This document shows, piece after piece, positions 1-7,800 of a stretch of DNA of 34,684 nucleotides. Where the stretch lies: contig CALWXH010000017.1 of NCBI GenBank assembly GCA_944385465.1, positions 1 through 34,684 of the forward strand, written 5' to 3'. A model generated the notes under the pieces. The model saw only the letters and a list, made by a program, of their open reading frames with translations, was not told the DNA's origin and searched no databases. This DNA comes from an uncultured Oscillospiraceae bacterium. Its GTDB lineage: Bacteria > Bacillota > Clostridia > Oscillospirales > Oscillospiraceae. Within the stretch, counting starts at the first letter, position 1; each line of letters starts with the position of its first letter. A program made the translations under genes and the position numbers.

Positions 1-39
1 TGGTGCGGGGCGTGCACCCGCCCCGGCTGAGGTGACGGC

Positions 40-1023
40 ATGGCCGGCCGGCGGATTCTCTACGGGGCGGCGCTGGCGGCCGCCCTGGCCTTTCAGATCT
101 TCTATGACGGCTATCTGGCCCAGTTTCTGCTGCTGTGCGTCATCGCCCTTCCCCTGCTCTCCCTGGCCCTGTCCCTGCCGGGGATGCTGCGTCTGCGCCT
201 GACCCTGGCCGCCTGTGCCCCCCGACTGCTCCAGGGGGCCCGGGGCCAGTGGCTCGCGGCGGCGGACAGCGCCGGCCTGCTCCCGGCAGCCCGGCTGAAG
301 CTGACCCTGCGCTTCCGCAACGCCCTCACCGGCCGGGAGCACCGGGGGGAAATGGTGTGCCAGGGGCTGGAGCGCCGGCAGACCCGGTCCTTCCCCATGG
401 CCAGCGAACACTGCGGCGCCCTGTCCTGCCAGGTGCTCCGGGCGAAGGCCTATGACCTGCTGGGCCTGTTCACCCTTCCCCTGACGCCACCCCGCCCCGC
501 CCAGACATTGATTTTTCCCCGCCCTGCCCCGGAGGACGACGTGCCCGGCCTGGCCCGGTTCCTGACCCGGCTGACCGCCGCGCCCGGCCGCCTGCTCCGG
601 GGGGAGGACTATGAGATCCGGGACTACCAGCCCGGCGACCCCATCCGGGACATCCACTGGAAGCTGTCCGCCAAACGGGACGGGCTGGTCATCCGGGAGA
701 AGCTGAAAACCGGACGTCCCCGGGCGGTCCTCACCCTGGAGCTGTCCGGCGCTCCGGAGCGGCTGGACCGGGTGCTCTCCCACCTGTGGACCGTATCCAC
801 CCGTCTCAGCGGGCAGGGCTGGCCCCACCAGGTGCGCTGGACGGACGAGGCCGGGCGGCCGCGGAGCTTCACCATCTCCTCCCAGAGGGAGCTGGAGGCC
901 TGCACAGCCCTGCTGCTCTCCCAGCCGGCGCCCGCGCGCCCGCCCCGGAAAGAGCCGGAGGCGCCGGACCCCGGTATTCCCCATCTGACCATCACCGGCG
1001 GAGAGGGGGAACATGCATTATGA
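40..1023 (+). CDS. DUF58 domain membrane protein
   Basis: 327-residue protein. The N-terminus has two hydrophobic segments (about residues 7-25 and 29-48). The second half carries the DUF58 signature: an RGEDYEIRDYQPGD stretch, then IRDIHWKLSAKRDGLVIRE, near residues 190-225. DUF58 proteins are typically encoded with a MoxR AAA ATPase and a transglutaminase membrane protein and are thought to act in envelope or protein-complex assembly; the biochemical role is not known. The transglutaminase partner follows here with an ATGA overlap. The expected MoxR gene would lie upstream: bases 1-35 hold only the last codons of another frame, too short to identify. A GAGGTGA at 29-35 serves as ribosome binding site for the ATG at 40. 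Confidence 0.85.
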   Translation: MAGRRILYGAALAAALAFQIFYDGYLAQFLLLCVIALPLLSLALSLPGMLRLRLTLAACAPRLLQGARGQWLAAADSAGLLPAARLKLTLRFRNALTGREHRGEMVCQGLERRQTRSFPMASEHCGALSCQVLRAKAYDLLGLFTLPLTPPRPAQTLIFPRPAPEDDVPGLARFLTRLTAAPGRLLRGEDYEIRDYQPGDPIRDIHWKLSAKRDGLVIREKLKTGRPRAVLTLELSGAPERLDRVLSHLWTVSTRLSGQGWPHQVRWTDEAGRPRSFTISSQRELEACTALLLSQPAPARPPRKEPEAPDPGIPHLTITGGEGEHAL

Positions 1024-3392
1024 AAAAGCCCCTCTCCCCCCGGCCCACCGCCGCCCGATATCTGGCGGACGGAGCCCTTCTCCTGGTGCTGCTGTGCGCC
1101 CTGGCTCTGTTCTGTCTGAACACCTACCTGGGGTCTTTCTATTATGATCAGTCCCTCGTGGTCTCCTACCGCCCCCCCGGGGCCATGTCCCCCATTTCTC
1201 TGCTGCCCGCCCTGGGGGTGTGCGTCGGGGCCGGGCTGGTCAGCCTGCTGGTGTGGTCCCTGCCCCGGCTGCGGTGGCTGGCCGCCCTGGTCCTGGTGCT
1301 GGGCGCGGGGGCGCTGCTCTGGCTGAACTGGCGCACCCTGGCCTGCGGCGCCCTGTTGCTGTGGGAACGGCTGTCTGTTTTGTTCACCGACGCCACCGGC
1401 TTCCCCGGCTATTTCGACCCCGCCCAGGCGCTGTCCGCCATTCTCACCCCCAGCCAGCTCTCCTCCCTCACCGACTTCCAGGAGCAGGCCGCCATGCAGG
1501 CCCTGCTGGCCGCCGCAGCCGCCCTCTATGCCCTGCCCCTGGGCTGGGCGGCGGTGCGGGTGCGGTCCTTCTGGCTCACCTTCGCCCTCACCCTGCCCTG
1601 GCTCCTCCCCGCCTTCCTGGCGGAGATCCCCCTGGACTGGCCCGCCCTGGCGGCGGTGTGCGCCTGCTGGGCCGCCCTGCTCCTGTCTGCCCTGGCCGCC
1701 CGGGGGGGCGCCAACGCCGCCGCCCGGGTGACCCTGGTGTCCCTGCCCGCCGCCCTGGCGGTCATCCTGGCCCTCACCCTGCTCTTCCCCGGAGAGGGCT
1801 ACGTCCAGCCGGCCTGGGCGGTGAGCGTCCGGGACGAACTGCTGAGCCTGGACTGGTTTGACGCAGGGGACGGCCCGGGCGCCGGCGATCCGGATGACCC
1901 CTCCGGCGGAGCGGGGGGCGGGGCCCTGGCCCCTCCGGACAGCGAGGACCTGTCCGCCGCCGGCCCCCGGCGGTACACCGGCCAGGCGGTGATGGCGGTG
2001 ACGGACACCCAGCCCGGAACGGTATACCTGCGGGGCGCGGTGTATCAGGACTACACCGGCTCCTCCTGGGATCTGGCCTCCACCACCCTCCCCAGCGCAT
2101 TGAGCGGAACCTTTTATGCCTGGAATGATGCCCTGCTGGCAGCGGGCACCGACACCATGACTGTGATTTACCAGGGCTCCAGCTCCATCGCCTATGTCCC
2201 CTATCAGTCCACCCAGCTCCTGGACTCCCCCATCTCCCCCTTCACCACCGCCTCCACCCTGTTTTACCCCAACACGCTGTACAGCTACACCGTCCACTAC
2301 CTGCCCCTGGAGGGGGAGCCTGTCCCCTTTGACGCGGCCAGCGCCCTGGGGGCCAGCGGCTACGTGGAGTATCTGGAGGACTACGCGCAAAGCCAGGTGG
2401 AGGAGCAGTATCTCTCCCTGCCCGGTGCATCCATCCGGGGCGGCGCCGCCAGTATCGACCGCCTCAACCGGTGGTATGGACAGGCCCTGGCGGAGCTGGA
2501 GGAGAGCGGCGAGCCCATGGCCGGCGGGTACACCGGCCCCTATGCCCAGCAGCTGAACACCGCCGCCCTCATCGCCCAGCTGCTGGAGCGCAGCGCCGAA
2601 TACGACCTGAACACCCCCGTCACCCCGGAGGGGGAGGACTTCGTCCGCTATTTTCTGGAGGAGAGCCACCGGGGCTACTGCGTCCATTTCGCCAGCGCCG
2701 CCGCCCTGCTGCTGCGCGCCCAGGGCATCCCCGCCCGGTACGTCACCGGCTACACCGCCCACATCCCCGAGGGGGGCGGCACCGACACGGTGCGGGACTC
2801 GGACGCCCATGCCTGGGTGGAGATCTTCCTGGAGGGCTATGGCTGGTACCCGGTGGAGGTCACCCCCGCCGCCCGGCAGGGGAATGACCCGGAGCACACC
2901 CCGGCCCCCAGCCTTCCCCCCTCCCGGCCGCCTCAGGCCAGCCAGGCCCCTCAGGCCACCCCCCAGCCCGGGAATGAGCCTGCCCCGGAGGGGGGCACCG
3001 GCGGCCCGCCCCTGGCCTGGCTGCTGCTGGCCATCCCTCTGGCCCTGGCCTGTACCGCCTCCGTCTGGCTGCCCCGTCTGCTCACCCGCCTGGTGCGCAT
3101 CTGGTGGGCCGCCCGGCAGAAGCGGGGCAGCAACGCCGCCGCTCTGGCCCTGTACCGGCGGTTTGAGGTTCTCACCCGCCGCGCGGGCAAAATCCCGCCC
3201 CGGGCCAAAGAGCTGGTGGAAAAGGCCCGCTTCAGCCAGCACACCCTCACCCAGGGCGAGGTGGAGGAGCTGCTGGCTCTGCTATCCCGGACCACCGCCC
3301 AGCTGGGCCGGGCCCTGCCCCTGCCGAAGCGCAGGTGGATGGAGCTGTTTCTCACCGCTCTGGGCTGCCCGCCCCCTGACATTCCAATCTGA
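1020..3392 (+). CDS. Membrane transglutaminase-like protein (TgpA-type)
   Basis: 790 residues from the ATG at 1020, which overlaps the DUF58 stop (ATGA); GGAGAGGGGGA at 1000-1010 precedes it. The frame is open further upstream, but that part lies inside the DUF58 gene. Several N-terminal membrane segments occupy about residues 15-270, followed by an external region, a transglutaminase core and one more membrane segment near 661-685 with a cytoplasmic tail. The core shows GYCVHFASAA with Cys554 and DAHAWVEI with His597, then WYPVEVTP, where Glu613 stands at the usual Asp position of the Cys-His-Asp triad. The family is DUF3488/TgpA-like and is paired with DUF58 and MoxR genes. Substrate is unknown. 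A proline-rich stretch (about residues 620-660) links the core to the last membrane helix. Confidence 0.85.
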   Translation: MKKPLSPRPTAARYLADGALLLVLLCALALFCLNTYLGSFYYDQSLVVSYRPPGAMSPISLLPALGVCVGAGLVSLLVWSLPRLRWLAALVLVLGAGALLWLNWRTLACGALLLWERLSVLFTDATGFPGYFDPAQALSAILTPSQLSSLTDFQEQAAMQALLAAAAALYALPLGWAAVRVRSFWLTFALTLPWLLPAFLAEIPLDWPALAAVCACWAALLLSALAARGGANAAARVTLVSLPAALAVILALTLLFPGEGYVQPAWAVSVRDELLSLDWFDAGDGPGAGDPDDPSGGAGGGALAPPDSEDLSAAGPRRYTGQAVMAVTDTQPGTVYLRGAVYQDYTGSSWDLASTTLPSALSGTFYAWNDALLAAGTDTMTVIYQGSSSIAYVPYQSTQLLDSPISPFTTASTLFYPNTLYSYTVHYLPLEGEPVPFDAASALGASGYVEYLEDYAQSQVEEQYLSLPGASIRGGAASIDRLNRWYGQALAELEESGEPMAGGYTGPYAQQLNTAALIAQLLERSAEYDLNTPVTPEGEDFVRYFLEESHRGYCVHFASAAALLLRAQGIPARYVTGYTAHIPEGGGTDTVRDSDAHAWVEIFLEGYGWYPVEVTPAARQGNDPEHTPAPSLPPSRPPQASQAPQATPQPGNEPAPEGGTGGPPLAWLLLAIPLALACTASVWLPRLLTRLVRIWWAARQKRGSNAAALALYRRFEVLTRRAGKIPPRAKELVEKARFSQHTLTQGEVEELLALLSRTTAQLGRALPLPKRRWMELFLTALGCPPPDIPI

Positions 3393-3406
3393 GAGGAGAT
3401 CTGAGT

Positions 3407-3907
3407 ATGTTTCCACCCATGCGCCGTGCCCGACAGGCCCTGCCCCCGGAGGAGTGCGGAGAGATCCTACGCGCTGGCACCTCCGGCGTCCTCGCCCTGT
3501 CCGGAGACGAGGACTACCCCTATGCCCTGCCCATCAGCTACGTGTGGGACGGCGGGGACCGGCTCTACTTCCACTGCGCCAGGACCGGCCACAAGCTGGA
3601 CGCCATCGCCCGCAACCCCAGAGCTTCCTTCTGCGTGGTGGGGCAGGACATCGTGGTCCCCCTGGAGTACACCACCCACTACCGCAGCGTCATCGCCTTC
3701 GGGCGGATGACGCTGGTGGAGGACGCGGAGGAAGCACGCTCCGCCCTGGAACAGCTGGGACTGAAATACGCCCCCATGGACAGCGCCCAGAACCGGGCCG
3801 CCTACATTGAACAGGACTGGGACGGGGTGCGGGTGCTGAGCCTCACCATAGAGCACCTCACCGGCAAGGAGTGCATCGAGCTGACCCGGCAGCGGGATCA
3901 GCACTGA
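3407..3907 (+). CDS. Pyridoxamine 5'-phosphate oxidase family (NimA-like) flavoprotein
   Basis: 166 residues with the split-barrel flavin-binding fold of the pyridoxamine-phosphate oxidase superfamily. The closest pattern is the NimA-related group: the N-terminal MRRARQALPPEECGEIL, the ALPISYVWDGGDRLYFHCA strand pair, GHKLDAIARNPRASFCVVG, and the W-Y-R-SVIAFGRM strand. Members bind FMN or related cofactors; NimA proteins reduce nitroimidazoles, but most relatives have no proven substrate. The gene follows the transglutaminase by 14 bases with AGGAGAT as ribosome binding site, so it may be co-transcribed. A strong terminator ends the unit at 3920-3945. Specific function unassigned. Confidence 0.8.
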   Translation: MFPPMRRARQALPPEECGEILRAGTSGVLALSGDEDYPYALPISYVWDGGDRLYFHCARTGHKLDAIARNPRASFCVVGQDIVVPLEYTTHYRSVIAFGRMTLVEDAEEARSALEQLGLKYAPMDSAQNRAAYIEQDWDGVRVLSLTIEHLTGKECIELTRQRDQH

Positions 3908-3919
3908 GGAAAACCTTTT

Positions 3920-3950
3920 GGGGGCGGGCCACCCGGCCCGCCCCCATTCT
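3920..3950 (+). terminator. Intrinsic terminator after the NimA-like gene
   Basis: Perfect 11-bp GC-rich stem (3920-3930 with 3935-3945), loop ACCC, followed by ATTCTGTTCTT. It closes the DUF58-transglutaminase-NimA unit. Confidence 0.8.
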
Positions 3951-3954
3951 GTTC

Positions 3955-3983
3955 TTGCCAACCGGCCGCCGGCCATGTAAAAT
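3955..3983 (+). promoter_or_regulatory. Sigma-A-type promoter of the two-component operon
   Basis: TTGCCA (3955-3960), 17-base spacer, TAAAAT (3978-3983), placed about 44 bases before the response-regulator start. Good match to the vegetative consensus; activity not proven. Confidence 0.55.
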
Positions 3984-4026
3984 AGGAAAAAACGTCCCGG
4001 CCCGGCCGGGAAAGGGGGAAATCCGC

Positions 4027-4719
4027 GTGCGCATCCTGGTGGTGGAGGACGAGCGGGACCTGAACCTGCTCCTCCAGAAGGTACTGAAAAGGGCCGGCTA
4101 CACGGTGGACGGCTGCTATGACGGGGAGGAGGCCCAGCTGCACCTGCTGGGCGCGGAGTACGACGCCATCCTGCTGGACGTGATGATGCCCAAAAAGGAC
4201 GGCTACACCCTCATCCGGGAACTGCGGGAGCAGGGCGTGGACACCCCGGTGCTCTTCCTCACCGCCCGGGACAGCGTGGGCGACCGGGTCAGGGGCCTGG
4301 ATCTGGGGGCGGACGACTACCTCATCAAGCCCTTTGACTTCGACGAGCTGCTGGCCCGCATCCGGGCCATGACCCGCAAGCACGCCGGGGTGCGCACCAA
4401 CCTGTTTTCCGCCGGGGATCTGGTCCTGGACGCCCAGAGCCGGAAGGTCACCCGGGGCGGGCAGGAGATCTCCCTGCTGCCCAAGGAGTTCTCCATCTTA
4501 GAGTACCTGCTGCGCAACAAGGAAAAGGTGCTCTCCCGGGAGCAGATCGAAAACCGCATCTGGAATTACGAGTTCTCCGGCAGCTCCAACAACGTGGACG
4601 GCTACATGAGCCGCCTGCGCAAGAAGATCGACGAGGGCCGGGAGCCCCGGCTCATCCACACCGTGAAGGGAGTGGGCTGGGTCATCCGGGAGCCCGCGGA
4701 AAAGGAGGCCGGACAGTGA
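4027..4719 (+). CDS. OmpR/PhoB-family response regulator
   Basis: 230 residues. The GTG at 4027 is chosen because it gives the canonical receiver start (RILVVEDE) and is preceded by AAAGGGGG at 4011-4018. Receiver domain, residues 1-118: acidic pair at residues 7-9, phosphoacceptor Asp51 in LLDVMMP, Thr79 and Lys101. C-terminal winged-helix DNA-binding domain, about residues 128-222, with LLPKEFSILEYLLRN and the VDGYMSRLRKKID recognition region. It should be phosphorylated by the histidine kinase encoded immediately downstream (GTGA overlap). The tandem TTCAT repeat before the PepSY lipoprotein gene is a candidate target site. The signal is unknown. Confidence 0.93.
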   Translation: MRILVVEDERDLNLLLQKVLKRAGYTVDGCYDGEEAQLHLLGAEYDAILLDVMMPKKDGYTLIRELREQGVDTPVLFLTARDSVGDRVRGLDLGADDYLIKPFDFDELLARIRAMTRKHAGVRTNLFSAGDLVLDAQSRKVTRGGQEISLLPKEFSILEYLLRNKEKVLSREQIENRIWNYEFSGSSNNVDGYMSRLRKKIDEGREPRLIHTVKGVGWVIREPAEKEAGQ

Positions 4720-6068
4720 AGCGGCTGAATGTGAAGGTACGAATCACCATCTGGTACACCCTGCTCATGGTGCTCATGGCCGCCCTGCTCATGGGGTTTC
4801 TCTACCTGGTGAGTGGGTCGGTGTCCACCCAGACCGCCATGGATCAGCTGGAGCGCACCGTGCGCGGCAACCTCACCCACGTGTCCATGGACGAGACGGG
4901 CGCCCTTCAACTGCAGGAGGGCTTCACCTTTTCTGACAACGGCGTATACACCCTGGTGTACAGCCAGAACCAATCCCTGCTGGCCGGGCAGGTGCCCGTG
5001 GGCTTCACCGCCGACGAGCCCTTCCAGAACGGCCTCACCCGGCCGGTGGACTCCGGCGGCACCCGGTACTATGTGCTGGACTTTTACCTGCTTCTGAGCT
5101 GGGAAAACGGGGTGTGGGTGCGGGGCATCCTGGAGGCCCCGGAAAATCCCCAGGTGCTCACCAACTTCATGGCCATCGCCCTCATTGTGCTGCCCGCCTT
5201 CATCCTTCTGGCCGCCCTGGGCGGCTGGCTCATCGCCCGGCGGGCCTTCCGCCCCCTGGATCAGATCACCTCCACCGCCGCCGCCATCAACGAGGCCGCC
5301 GACCTGTCCCGGCGAGTGGACGTGCCGGCGGGCAACAACGAGTTCGCCCGGCTGGCCAGCACCTTCAACCAGATGTTTGCCCGGCTGGAGCAGTCCTTCG
5401 AGGCAGAACAGCAGTTCACCGCCGACGCCTCCCACGAGCTGCGCACCCCGGTGGCCGTCATCAAGAGCGCCTGTGAATACGCGGAAAAGTATGGCGACAC
5501 CCCGGAGGAACAGCGGGAGACCTTGGCCATGATCCACCGCCAGGCGGACAAGATGTCCCACCTCATCGGCCAGCTGCTGTCCATCACCCGGCTGGACCAG
5601 GGGACAGACTCCGCCCGCTGGGAGCTGGTGGACCTGTCCGCCCTGGCGGACGAGGTGTGCCGGGAGCAGCCCTATCCCCCCCAGCGCCTGATCCGGGACA
5701 TTCAGCCCGGCCTCACCTTCCGGGGCGACCGAGCCCTGCTCACCCGCCTGCTCCAGAACCTCATTGACAACGGCTTCAAATACGGCAAGCCGGAGGGCCA
5801 TGTGTGGGTGAGCCTGACCCGTTCCGGGAACGAGCTGCTGCTGGGGGTCAAGGACGATGGCATCGGCATCCCCGCCCAGCTGCAGGACAAGGTGTGGCAG
5901 CGGTTTTTCCAGGCCGATCCCTCCCGCAGCGAAAAGGGGGGCGCCGGTCTGGGCCTGGCCATGGTGGACCAGATCGCCCGGGCCCACGGCGGCACCATGA
6001 CCCTGGAGAGCATCCCCGGCCTGGGCAGCACCTTCACCCTCCATCTGCCGGTCCAGGCCACGGAATAG
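4716..6068 (+). CDS. Sensor histidine kinase (HAMP, HisKA, HATPase)
   Basis: 450 residues starting with GTG inside the regulator's stop (GTGA overlap), so the pair is translationally coupled. Order: membrane helix 1 (about 12-33), an external sensor region of roughly 115 residues, membrane helix 2 (about 151-172), HAMP linker (174-228), dimerisation and phosphoacceptor domain with His240 in ASHELRTP, and an ATPase domain with the N box NLIDNGFKYG, the G1 box DDGIGIP, the F box RFFQAD and the G2 box GAGLGLAM. Complete by family length. The external region has no domain recognisable by eye, so the stimulus cannot be named. The PepSY lipoprotein gene that follows may be its regulatory output or a modulator. 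Confidence 0.93.
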   Translation: MKRLNVKVRITIWYTLLMVLMAALLMGFLYLVSGSVSTQTAMDQLERTVRGNLTHVSMDETGALQLQEGFTFSDNGVYTLVYSQNQSLLAGQVPVGFTADEPFQNGLTRPVDSGGTRYYVLDFYLLLSWENGVWVRGILEAPENPQVLTNFMAIALIVLPAFILLAALGGWLIARRAFRPLDQITSTAAAINEAADLSRRVDVPAGNNEFARLASTFNQMFARLEQSFEAEQQFTADASHELRTPVAVIKSACEYAEKYGDTPEEQRETLAMIHRQADKMSHLIGQLLSITRLDQGTDSARWELVDLSALADEVCREQPYPPQRLIRDIQPGLTFRGDRALLTRLLQNLIDNGFKYGKPEGHVWVSLTRSGNELLLGVKDDGIGIPAQLQDKVWQRFFQADPSRSEKGGAGLGLAMVDQIARAHGGTMTLESIPGLGSTFTLHLPVQATE

Positions 6069-6110
6069 GCGCGTTTTTCCGCCGGCGTCAGCCCTCCCAC
6101 AAAATGTCCC

Positions 6111-6148
6111 TCCCCCGCCGTCCCATGATGGGACGGCGGGGGATTTTT
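6111..6148 (+). terminator. Strong intrinsic terminator after the histidine kinase
   Basis: Perfect 14-bp stem (6111-6124 with 6130-6143), loop ATGAT, then TTTTTGT. It separates the two-component operon from the PepSY gene, which therefore needs its own promoter. Confidence 0.88.
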
Positions 6149-6192
6149 GTCCCGGAATTTTTTCAAAAATTTTTTCTGAATTGCGTTCCACT

Positions 6193-6226
6193 TTCATATT
6201 GCCTTCATGTTGCCCTGGTAGGATAA
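6193..6226 (+). promoter_or_regulatory. Tandem 11-bp repeat and promoter region of the PepSY gene
   Basis: TTCATATTGCC (6193-6203) is followed directly by TTCATGTTGCC (6204-6214): 10 of 11 bases identical, with the one-helical-turn spacing typical of OmpR/PhoB-type binding sites. A -10-like TAGGAT lies at 6219-6224, but no good -35 is found, as expected for an activated promoter. Binding by the adjacent response regulator is inferred. Confidence 0.5.
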
Positions 6227-6261
6227 GGCCAACAAGAAGAACTGAAAGGAGCGACCCCCTC

Positions 6262-7311
6262 ATGAAAAAGACATGGAAAACCCTCGGCGCTGTGAGCTGC
6301 GCCGCCCTGCTGGCCCTCACCCTGGCCGCCTGCGGAAAGGACGCCAGCCAGGCGGAATTCATCGGCCTGGACGCGGCCAAATCCATCGCCCTGGAGAATG
6401 CCGGCGTGACCCAGGCTGACGCCCAGTTCTCCACCACCGGCCTGGACCGGCGGGACGGCACCGACTTCTACGCCGTGGACTTCACCGCCAACGGCCAGAG
6501 CTATGAGTACGACATCGACGCCATCACCGGCGCCATCATCACCGGCCCCGCCGCGGCCGCCCCCAGCTCCGCCGCGCCGGAGGCCAGCCCCTCTCCCAGC
6601 GTGGGCCCGGAGGGCGTCACCGCCGACCAGGCCAAGGAGATCGCCCTGAACCACGCGGGCCTCACCGCCGACCAGGTCACCTTTATCCGGACTCAGCTGG
6701 ACCGGGATGACGGCCGCCAGGTCTATGATGTGGAGTTCTACGACGGCAGCTACACCGAGTACGACTATGAGATCGAAGTGTCCACCGGCACCATTCTCTC
6801 CTACGACCACGACACCGACCACTACAATCCCCCCGCCGCCAACACCGGCTCCGGCACCACCACCTCCATCTCCGCCGAGAAGGCCAAGGAGATCGCCCTG
6901 AACCACGCGGGCCTCACCGCCGGCCAGGTCACCTTCATCCGGGCCCAGCTGGACTGGGATGACGGCCGCCGGGTGTATGATGTGGAGTTCTATGACAGCG
7001 ACTACACCGAGTACGACTACGAGATCGACGCCGCCTCCGGCACTGTGCTCTCCTATGACTTTGACGCCGAGGGCTATGACCGCCCCAACCCCGGCACCAC
7101 CACCATCTCCGCCGACCAGGCCAAGGAGATCGCCCTGGCCCGCGTCCCCGGGGCCACGGTGAACGACATCTATGAGTTTGAGCTGGACCGGGATGACGGC
7201 CGGCTGGAGTACGAGGGCACCATCTACTACAACGGCATGGAGTACGACTTCACCATCGACGGCTACTCCGGCGCCATCCGGGAGTGGGACGCCGAGCCCA
7301 TCTGGGACTGA
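6262..7311 (+). CDS. Lipoprotein with four PepSY-like repeats
   Basis: 349 residues from the ATG at 6262 (AAAGGAG at 6244-6250). The N-terminus is a lipoprotein signal peptide with lipobox LAAC and Cys24, so it should be anchored on the outer face of the membrane. The rest is four PepSY-type units at roughly residues 32-97, 117-185, 204-272 and 282-349. Each begins with an A-K-IAL helix, has an L-x-x-DDG-x-x-x-Y-x-V/G strand pair, and ends with YDYEID-x-x-(S/T)G. A Ser/Pro/Ala linker follows the first unit. Units 2 and 3 are nearly identical even in DNA. PepSY domains often modulate proteases or signal at the envelope; here the location after a two-component system suggests a stress or signalling role, not proven. 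Confidence 0.85.
   Translation: MKKTWKTLGAVSCAALLALTLAACGKDASQAEFIGLDAAKSIALENAGVTQADAQFSTTGLDRRDGTDFYAVDFTANGQSYEYDIDAITGAIITGPAAAAPSSAAPEASPSPSVGPEGVTADQAKEIALNHAGLTADQVTFIRTQLDRDDGRQVYDVEFYDGSYTEYDYEIEVSTGTILSYDHDTDHYNPPAANTGSGTTTSISAEKAKEIALNHAGLTAGQVTFIRAQLDWDDGRRVYDVEFYDSDYTEYDYEIDAASGTVLSYDFDAEGYDRPNPGTTTISADQAKEIALARVPGATVNDIYEFELDRDDGRLEYEGTIYYNGMEYDFTIDGYSGAIREWDAEPIWD
6630..6922 (+). repeat. Direct repeats within the PepSY gene
   Basis: An identical 41-base stretch occurs at 6630-6670 and 6882-6922, exactly 252 bases (84 codons) apart, and its first 19 bases recur near 7119. This points to in-frame duplication of a PepSY unit; the two copies could still recombine. Confidence 0.75.
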
Positions 7312-7324
7312 ACCCATCTTCGCC

Positions 7325-7363
7325 AGAGGGGGCGGGGCCTTGGAAAAGGCCCCGCCCCCTCTT
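7325..7363. terminator. Bidirectional terminator between the PepSY gene and spoIIID
   Basis: 17-bp perfect stem (7325-7341 with 7346-7362), loop GGAA, lying between two convergent genes 14 bases past the PepSY stop and 7 bases from the spoIIID stop. The T-tract is short on both sides. Confidence 0.7.
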
Positions 7364-7368
7364 ATGGC

Positions 7369-7620
7369 TCACGCGTCCCCTTTGTATTTTCTTCTGGTGG
7401 CGATACCGCCCCGTATGTGCCTTTGAGCCTTGTTTTCCTCCAGTACCGCCTTCACCTGCAGGTACAGGGTCCGGTTGAAGGCGGGCAGGCGCTCTGACAG
7501 ATCCTTATGCACCGTGGATTTCGAGATGCCGAAGGCCCGGGCGGCGCAGCGCACCGTCGCCTTGTTCTCAATGATGTACTGGGCCATCTGACAGGCCCGT
7601 TCTTCAATGTTCCCTTTCAT
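7369..7620 (-). CDS. spoIIID: Sporulation transcriptional regulator SpoIIID
   Basis: 83 residues, the usual SpoIIID size. The start at 7620 (MKGNIEERA) is preceded by AGGAGTGGGGAG on the minus strand. A helix-turn-helix covers TVRCAARAFGISKSTVHKDL (about residues 22-41), and the conserved C-terminal RHIRGG-ATRRKY basic tail is present. SpoIIID is the mother-cell regulator that acts between sigma-E and sigma-K, activating and repressing many sporulation genes. Its presence is direct evidence that the organism descends from a spore-former. It is monocistronic here, convergent with the PepSY gene and divergent from aroKQ. The same frame stays open far upstream, but that extension is antisense to aroKQ. 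Confidence 0.95.
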   Translation of the reverse strand: MKGNIEERACQMAQYIIENKATVRCAARAFGISKSTVHKDLSERLPAFNRTLYLQVKAVLEENKAQRHIRGGIATRRKYKGDA

Positions 7621-7665
7621 GGCAGCAACTCCCCACTCCTGGCGTCTTGGGCGCGTCTTGGGCCA

Positions 7666-7694
7666 TCTATATGCGCCGGAGGGCGGGTTTATGA
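7666..7694 (-). promoter_or_regulatory. Possible sigma-E promoter of spoIIID
   Basis: On the minus strand TCATAAA (7694-7688), a 14-base spacer, then CATATAGA (7673-7666). It matches the sigma-E pattern (KMATATT, 14-15 bases, CATACAMT) at 10 of 15 positions, and spoIIID is a sigma-E gene in Bacillus subtilis. Weak match; inference. Confidence 0.35.
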
Positions 7695-7725
7695 GAATCC
7701 CGGCAGGACGCCCCTGCCGGGATTC
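7695..7725. repeat. 13-bp perfect inverted repeat between spoIIID and aroKQ
   Basis: GAATCCCGGCAGG (7695-7707) pairs with 7713-7725 across a 5-base loop. It sits between the divergent promoters, touching the possible spoIIID -35 and ending 3 bases before the aroKQ -35. No T-tract follows. It could be an operator or an insulating terminator. Confidence 0.6.
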
Positions 7726-7728
7726 CTC

Positions 7729-7757
7729 TTGCGCCCGGTCTTTTTCCCCGCTATAAT
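7729..7757 (+). promoter_or_regulatory. Promoter of aroKQ-aroE
   Basis: TTGCGC (7729-7734), 17-base spacer, perfect TATAAT (7752-7757). The expected transcript start near 7764 leaves a leader of about 37 bases before the ATG at 7801. The -10 covers an in-frame ATG at 7756, which rules that codon out as the start. Confidence 0.75.
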
Positions 7758-7800
7758 GGAGGAAAAACACGCCTGTTTCAGGCGCCCGGGAGGCTGCTTC

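Noticed and set aside
624..3242. Long minus-strand reading frame (872 codons) opposite the DUF58 and transglutaminase genes
   Set aside because: Gly/Gln/Pro-rich low-complexity product, no domain, fully antisense to recognised genes; a consequence of GC-rich codon use.
7756..7800. Earlier in-frame ATG for aroKQ
   Set aside because: The ATG is part of the -10 box, so it would be outside the transcript.
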